64,000 bases of DNA from Hermodice carunculata (Eukaryota > Annelida > Polychaeta > Eunicida > Amphinomidae), in the NCBI GenBank assembly GCA_964020975.1, contig OZ026630.1, forward strand, positions 68,063,405 to 68,127,404, in the 5' to 3' direction. Position 1 is the stretch's first letter; every line of letters begins with the position of its first letter. Positions 57,401 to 64,000 of this stretch are shown in pieces. The notes under the pieces are model-generated. The model was not told the origin of the DNA, ran no database searches, and worked only from the letters and a program-made list of their open reading frames with translations. Position numbers and translations under genes: made by a program.

Positions 57401-60400
57401 ATTTGAATGGTACAAGTGATGGATTACATAAAGTCTCACCTTCTGTCCCTTTTTATTCCATGTACATATAGTCCATAGTAACTCTACATAGGCATACATG
57501 CACCACATAGTATTCTATTTTCTGATCCTCACCCCTGAAAGTGATTAATACTCCAGAACTATTTTCACAGTGAAACCACTCTCTTGCATGGATCTGGACA
57601 CTCATTTCTGCATAGAACTCCCATACTAGCCATTTCATGGCTGAAAATACTCTCTGGTCATCTTGCAGAGAAATATACCTCATGATCTGCAACTACCTGT
57701 GTTTGCATACCCAGGCACCTAAAATCATGTAGTTTCATCATTTTATAATATTCTTACTTCCCTACATACAGTATCTGAGAAATTTGTGGCAATTTGAAAT
57801 CATAAAAGGACATTTTCCTGCATGTTCAAAAGCCTTTTGGGCAAGTTTTGTCAAAATCAAACATGATACAAAAATTTTGTAAAATAAACACTTGTACCTT
57901 GCAATATGTGTGTATAAATGAGGTCATATCAAATGTAAACTTGTACTTGATATCTCAGCATCAACAGAGATCTGCCATGTCGAGGTTTACTGAATTCATA
58001 CATTTCCTGACTTTGATAAGGAGAATCTCTTTTAGTCAGCTAAAGGACTGTTACATTCAACACTTACATACTTGTACTTGTTGATTTTTAACTGTACTTG
58101 CAAGATAACGAAGACAAAGACCTTCTTCTCTTTTATCACACCAAGTAGTCTGGCAATTGAAAGAGCCGTCATAATGTTGTTAAATTTAATAATTTAATTA
58201 ATAAAATGAGTAAACCAGCTCTGGGTCCAAGATCAGAGCTTCATTAAAATTTGATTTTTTTAAAAGAAAGACCGGAGTTCAAGATTATATAGTTTGATGA
58301 CAATACTTAAATTACATGCACAAAACAGCACATATATTTGATACACATATACATACACAAATACACAACTTCCTTTTTTCTTTCCAAGAATGATTCTGAA
58401 ATTTTAGCACTGTAATTATACAACCACACATATAATTAAAGGGAACAAAGACCATGCTCATAGATATACTCATAAACAATGGTTATATTTGCACAAAATG
58501 ATTTTAAAATATTTCTGCAAAATACAAAAGCTATAAAATTTATTTCTATAGGCATAGGACCATAAAATAAGTGCTTGTTTGCTTGTAATTGTACATGGAT
58601 TCACCTTTCACTGGGCATCTTTACCAGCCATATATCATGCCAGTAACTATGCTGTTCAAAATGTAACAAAATGTCTCAATAAAAATATTGATTCCACATG
58701 ATAAAATATATGAATTAAAATATAGTGTTTTACATGTCACTTAAGTACATGCTTCTAGGGATGTATGAAGCCATCGTATGAAGTTAACATACGGGTCCAA
58801 GTACTTGTCTCAAGCAGCCAGCCTGTCAAGGAACACAGACCTGGCAAGAAACATTTACACAGTCTAATATAAGTAGCAGGCACACATCTCTAGGGGTTAT
58901 GGGTGATAAATTCCTCTGTCTTTATACTCGGTGTTTTTTTTCTCTTTTCATTCATCAGCTTTGGTTTTTAGAAGCAACAATTACTTCCATTGCTTACCAC
59001 AGGACTTCAGTCAGTAAAGCTGTACTGGGACAAATAAATACTGTTTGACAAATTACCATGAATTTATAATACACATTCTATTTGATGACTTCAATGTATG
59101 AGAAGTTTAAACTTTGTGCAACATTAAGCACTGTGTGGGATATTCAACTTGCTTTCCATTTATAAGTGAAAATAATGACTCTTTTTCAGTTTAAGAAAGT
59201 AAGCAGTGTATAAAATAGGCTGTCGTGCAGCTATGTACTGAGAAAGGCATTCATATAAATGAGCCATGATGACAATCAATAGCATATCAAGTAAAGCGCT
59301 ATGCTGCATGGCATACAGACAGCAGCAGAACTAACAGCAAGCTTATCCTCTCTTGATGTTCACCGACAGCAAACTGCCACTCTAGTGGTACTAATAACAT
59401 TCCACCATCAGGATCATTTCACTTGTATGTCCACTCTTAAAAAAGGAACTATTGCACTGAAAAAATATTGACTTCTTCCTCATGGAAAATCACAGTCTCT
59501 TTCTCTCTTTTTTCTGTTACACAGTCCAATCAATAGACACATAAGCCAGCCAGATAAGGGAAAGATGAATGTGTGTCTGAAATATTCCCAAGAGCTATCA
59601 TGGCACCATACACATGAGATGTGCACCATGTCTACCTCACAAAGCTGAGCTGATGTGTCCATATTGCTCCATAGAATTGATAAAAAATACATGGTTCATC
59701 AGAGGCATGCCTTGCATTGCAACATAAACTCCAGACCTCATTGACATGCACAGCCAGCTGACCCCTCAAGTGTGCTTCAATGCTTAATTTATCGTGTTCC
59801 TCCTTACCACTGTGCCACTATTCCAGTGCAAGCTTCAGCTGTAGATTTGAAGTATTATCTGTTCTTTGTATAAATGCTGGGCTTTCTGCACCTGGCCATA
59901 CAGAAGACAGTGCTCTATTCCCTGTGGGGGTTTTTGTGCATTCAATTGCCCACCAGCTGTTACTTAGTATTATCTTCAGCAGTTTTTTAGGAATCCCTGT
60001 ATAGCATTTACCACATTTTCGAATAAAGATTCCTGTCCATGTACATAAAGATCATTTGTTTTTCTGCCGGATCTTTGGAGTCACAAGATATCTTTAATAT
60101 AAACCAGTTTACATATACATGCATGACACAGACATTTGTCTCATGAGCAAAACTTTTTTTAAGCATCTAGCCCATCATATTGAAACCACTACATGCGGAA
60201 GCAGGGTGGTAATTCAAGCTGGCTCTACCGTCTGTGTATAGTCTACAGCTGTTCACTGCAATTGCTGACTGACTCCTAGTTCATTGCTGTCAGTCTGCAC
60301 CTGTTTAATGCAAACTGACTCTTGACTGCACTAATTTCAGGAGTAGGGGAGTTCCTCCATTTGACACATTATTCAGTTCTTTCTGCCCAAAATCATTAAT

Positions 60401-60541
60401 TCCATGAGTTTGATAGTTGCAGACTCATGATACTGAATGGTCTTGACAAGGTCACAAGCTATTGAAACACATGTTTGACAAAAGGGTTGGGATGTTTGGT
60501 ATCCAAGCAGTAGCTAGGGGACCAGAATCATGTTCACATTG
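54426..60541 (-). other. Gene-free stretch; upper part probable 3'UTR of the membrane-protein gene
   Basis: No exon was recognised over about 6 kb. If the exon at 60,542-60,784 is terminal, its 3'UTR extends downward from 60,541. Minus-strand AATAAA signals occur at several places, among them 55,369-55,374, so the end cannot be fixed. Weak relics of the 520-bp repeat are visible near 56,170 (GTGCTCAGCTGACC) and 57,228 (GACAAGTCAGCTGAGCTA). Confidence 0.4.
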
Positions 60542-60784
60542 CTATGTACTGTCTTGATCGCTGTCTATGTCTGGGTCCTCGGGGCCTTCTATTACCAGAA
60601 TCTGGGTATCCGTCATGGACAGTTTAAAGTTGCGGCACTCTGGCAAGCACCTCTTTATGATCAATAGTATAACTGCTGCTAGGGCAGCAACAAATGCTAA
60701 AGCTCCAATTGCAATGCCTGCTATCTGCAAGGGCGTCAAGCTCCCAAAAACATTGGCTGACTGGGAAAATGATGTTCCTCCATC
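60542..60784 (-). CDS. Last exon of a single-pass membrane protein (unidentified)
   Basis: The frame encodes a short extracellular part (DGGTSFSQSANVFGSLTP), a strong transmembrane helix (QIAGIAIGALAFVAALAAV continuing to ILLII), then a basic stop-transfer KRC. A tail of about 40 residues follows (LPECRNFKLSMTDTQ), ending in acidic DPDIDSDQDST and a TAG at 60,542-60,544. TTTATTCTTGCAG directly upstream (to 60,785) is a good splice acceptor, and the frame joins in phase 0. I therefore start the exon there and not at an ATG. The topology suggests a type I receptor or adhesion protein. No family was recognised, and the other exons would lie above 64,000 or were not seen. Confidence 0.68.
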   Translation of the reverse strand, partial: DGGTSFSQSANVFGSLTPLQIAGIAIGALAFVAALAAVILLIIKRCLPECRNFKLSMTDTQILVIEGPEDPDIDSDQDST

Positions 60785-60800
60785 CTGCAAGAATAAAGAA
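60772..60800 (-). promoter_or_regulatory. Splice acceptor of the terminal exon
   Basis: Minus-strand sequence CAAATTCTTTATTCTTGCAG then GATGGAGG shows a pyrimidine-rich tract and an AG that keeps the downstream frame open. It fits an animal 3' splice site. It is inferred from sequence only. Confidence 0.6.
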
Positions 60801-61095
60801 TTTGAACTCATGTTAGCACATGTAACAGTAAATAAGCATTGAGATGCAGTATAGAATCAGGTGCAGTTACATGGGTGCAGGTGACAAGAGCATAAAAATA
60901 GTGTTCAGAGAATGGATAACCATTGGCACCCACAATCTTTTTTTCCTCAACTCCGCAATTTTTTTCTTTCTTTTTTTTTGAGACTTTGCAGTCAAATACT
61001 TTACATACAATTTCCATATTGTTGTCTACAAATTGAAAGCGCAATTTTGGATGTATTCTTGGGGCAAGTTCTGGTGACAAAGACCACTGTACTGT
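60801..61095. other. Probable intron, no exon recognised
   Basis: No coding signal was seen. A pyrimidine-rich TTCTTTCTTTTTTTT run lies near 60,964. Confidence 0.45.
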
Positions 61096-61099
61096 GTGT

Positions 61100-62190
61100 C
61101 ACTCAGATGGCCATCAAATAAATGCTTCAGAAGTTTCATAACAAGTTTAAAAATAATAAGAGGAAGCTGGTTTTAAATAGGAATGAGGTCTACTATAATG
61201 TGCATCTCTGATAAAAATTTGGTTAAGCTGCACTGGAGACTCGTTGAGATATTATGGTAACCTCGTCCCCTTGTGCACCACTTGGACAGCCGGAAGATAA
61301 ATACTTTAAAGTGTCATAAAAAGTTTATAAATACAAAGAGGCAGCTGGTTTTATGAAGAAACCTGTTGCAGCATGAGATGCATCTCAGACAAAAATTTGG
61401 TAAGCTGTGGTCAATATTTTTTGAGATACTGCGGTAATGTCGTTAGGGTTGACGCCACTCAGACGGCCTTCAAATAAATACAGTAAAAGTTTCACAAACA
61501 GTTTCAAAATAATCAGAGGGAGCAGGTTGTAAACAGGAACTTGGACCATCATAAGATACATGTGCATCTCTGATAAAAATTTGGTAAAGCTGTGGTCAAT
61601 ATTTTTTTGAGATACTGCGGTAATGTCGTTAGGGTTGACGCCACTCAGACAGCCTTCAAATAAATACAGTAAAAGTTTCATAAACAGTTTCAAAATAATC
61701 AGAGGGAGCAGGTTGTAAACAGGAACTTGGACCATCATAAGATACATGTGCATCTCTGATAAAAATTTGGTAAAGCTGTGGTCAATATTTTTTTGAGATA
61801 CTGCGGTAATGTCGTTAGGGTTGACGCCACTCAGACAGCCTTCAAATAAATACAGTAAAAGTTTCATAAACAGTTTCAAAATAATCAGAGGGAGCAGGTT
61901 GTAAACAGGAACTTGGACCATCATAAGATACATCTGCATCTCTGATAAAAACTTGGTAAAGCTGCGGTTAATATTTTTTTAGATATCATGGTAACGTTGT
62001 CAGAGTTGACACCACTCAGACGGCTTTCAAATAAATACATTAAAAGTTTCATAAAAAGGTAAAAAATTATCATAAGAAGGTGGTTCTATATAGGAACCTG
62101 GTCCATCATAAAACACATCTCTGACAAAAGGTCCTTTTGTGACAAAAATTTGGTAGAGCTATGATGAATATTTTTTGAGATATCGCAGTT
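61100..62190 (-). repeat. ~186-bp tandem repeat, about 5.5 units
   Basis: Unit starts, marked by TGATAAAAATTTGGT or a variant, lie near 61,209, 61,387, 61,571, 61,757 and 61,943, with partial units at either end (61,100-61,205 and 62,130-62,190). Periods are 178, 184, 186 and 186 bp. The two central units are almost identical. Because 186 is a multiple of three, a minus-strand frame runs through three units as a 62-residue repeat (with MVQVPVYNLLPLII). Its lack of a bounded exon, and loss of the frame in the older units, argue for a non-coding satellite inside the intron. Confidence 0.85.
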
Positions 62191-63485
62191 ATGTGGACAA
62201 GATGGACGAACAGATGATGCAGGGCATGACAAGACCCTCCGGCACTTTATGTGCTGATGGTAATATAAGGAGAACATTTACTGGCATGTATAAACATTGA
62301 ATTGAGCAATTAAGGGGCTCTTTGTCACTTTAAACCTAAAGGCGCCCTTGGTCATGCACTTTTAACCTCAATATCTTGTTAAACATATAACATCATGAAC
62401 TCTTATGAATGATATTCTTTAGCTTCCAATGTGCCACAATACTCCAAAGATCCCATCAAATTAACATGCAGCCAATGGTTATTTTCCTTTCTTCCACATG
62501 CAAAGCACCTCTGATTACATGTACATGTATATGGCTGCCACATGTTTCCATGTAACAAATACATCTCTTAACACTCCTGTGGTCCAGATAAAACTGAAGC
62601 AGTGGCTCTTCAAGGAAAGCTACAGACCTGGGGAGTGGCATCAAAACAAGTTTTATACGTAAGTGTCCGCAAAAATAGTTTTTATTTACATGTAATTTAA
62701 GCAAAAACTTTAAGGCAGGTGACAATTTACATCTGGGCACATTTGTGTCATTCGATCAGGATAGAGTAAATGTTGAAGGCCACTTTTTCCATGCCATGAT
62801 AAGACTGACATTGTGTTTGCTGCATAGATACTGTGTCATTGCTATTGGGATATCATTCACTCAGCTCTGGATCCTATACAGACCTGTCAAAAAGGTACCA
62901 TACAAATACAAATGAACATTGTTCTTTCATTGACTGATAGAAATGAAAGACACATTGATAACTAATTGTATATGGATCACTGTCAAAGGGGTTCCATATT
63001 GATGATTCTAAGATGAATGGTCATGACCTCCTAATACTGTAGCACCTATTTAAGTGACCCTCTGCTGAGAGACCACATATCTTTTAAGGCCACTGAAAAC
63101 ACTGCTTCCTTTGACTTGTTATTGTACCTCTAAAAGGAGACTGTCTGTTTTGAGGGTTCACTTTTGTACCTGCCGTTGAGGTATTCTCTCACGACTGGTT
63201 AATCTTACATCACATCCACCTTCAAAAGCTATCTTCTCTAATTGTGTATTTGGTTTTATCAATTTAGGGCTTCCAGATCTGCTTCCAAGGGTCATGATTT
63301 CATGACCTTGAAGCTCAAATTATCGATACTTGTTACATTGTTTAGCAGTGTGACACACAGGTACATGTACTATGCACCTTTCATATTATAATCAACATTT
63401 GTTCTCGTACATTGTTACTGTAGCAATTCAAAGTCCAGATTTTCTTTCCTAAAGAGAGATTCAAAACCTTCTACAATGAAAGTTT
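62191..63485. other. Probable intron, no exon recognised
   Basis: No splice-bounded coding segment could be supported on either strand. Confidence 0.4.
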
Positions 63486-63900
63486 ATACTAGAGGGCTGT
63501 GTGAACAGTTCATCTTCAGCTGACCTTGTCATTCAACCCAGTCTAGCTATAGTCTAGAGGGTGAGGATTTCACAGAGAAAGTAAAAAATGTGAGTTTTCA
63601 TTGCAATCCCCATTGTAATCAATAGGATTCAAACATTAACTGACAGGTAGCCAAATCGAAAAATTTGTTAAAAATCAGGGATCCACAATATCCCCACCTA
63701 GTGAATAATTTTGTTTTAACCCTCACACAAACTACATTTACACCAAGTTTCTGAACAATCTGAGCAGTGGTTTTGGAGAAGTGAAGAATAGTCTTAACAC
63801 ACAAAATTAGTTACAAGATTGCAGCACCAACCATTGAACAAATTAATGTCTAGGGGACAAAAAATCATTCCAATAATTTTTTAAAATCCTGTGTTCAAAA
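63486..63900 (+). repeat. Relic of the ~520-bp repeat
   Basis: GAACAGTTCATCTTCAGCTG, GTAATCAATAGGATTCAAAC, AATCAGGGATCCACA, CACCAAGTTTCTGAACAATC and GTGGTTTTGGAGAAGTG follow the order of the 21.3-23.8 kb array. It is more diverged than the array units. Confidence 0.75.
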
Positions 63901-64000
63901 TTAATGAACCAGTGAAAATGACCATGATATACAAAGTATGAGTCCTGTTGTTACTTCTGTCTGATTCTACCATTTCACATTTATGTCATATCTTCAGAAT

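Noticed and set aside
60567-60842. 91-codon plus-strand frame opposite the membrane exon
   Set aside because: It is the antisense shadow of the transmembrane exon, which has a splice acceptor and sensible topology.

Overview
This window is repeat-dominated animal DNA. It has no bacterial-style gene packing. It carries long (TA)n, (CA)n and (AAT)n tracts, several families of APE-type LINE retrotransposons, a hAT relic, a Crypton-like relic, hairpin MITEs, satellites, and only one convincing host exon. The mix suits a marine invertebrate (echinoderm, hemichordate, amphioxus or mollusc), but the sequence alone does not settle the species. No retrovirus-like, Polinton-like or toxin element was recognised.

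Layout. 0-5.7 kb: LINE pieces of three families, including a LINE (740-3602) with an 11-bp target-site duplication whose long ORF is broken by one stop. 5.7-10.3 kb: a hairpin MITE, a Crypton-type tyrosine-recombinase relic (minus strand), and a LINE split by a (TA)n tract and by a 763-bp MITE built of short palindromes. 10.3-15.5 kb: an inverted duplication with matching 103-bp hairpins, plus more palindromes. 16.4-17.9 kb: a LINE that has lost its RT core. 18.7-23.8 kb: a repeat of about 520 bp with internal three-fold structure, partly in tandem. 24-25.7 kb: hAT transposase relic. 25.8-39 kb: a LINE graveyard of at least six copies in both orientations, including a nearly full-length family-2 LINE at 34.7-38.3 kb with a 3' stem-loop and (ATT)n tail. 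39-46.7 kb: mostly featureless, with a tRNA-type SINE and a 0.7-kb array of degenerate palindromes.

46,689-53,125: the most striking object. It is a 6.4-kb element starting CACTA and ending TAGTG, flanked by TAA on both sides. Its outer inverted repeats of about 385 bp are nearly identical and rich in the motif GTACTGA. This fits a non-autonomous EnSpm/CACTA transposon. Inside lie a 145-bp satellite, a LINE tail with a 15-bp target-site duplication, and an internal duplication.

53.1-64 kb: low-repeat DNA with one likely host exon (minus strand, 60,542-60,784). It is the last exon of a single-pass membrane protein. Its probable 3'UTR lies at lower coordinates, and an intron with a 186-bp tandem repeat lies at higher coordinates. 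The remaining exons would lie beyond position 64,000.

LINE families are named by shared parts: family 1 (3' end AATAAA followed by GTTTAAA-like sequence), family 2 (3' stem-loop plus (ATT)n), family 3 (7.65-10.2 kb), and family 4 (fragment at 1-500). Clade names are not assigned.
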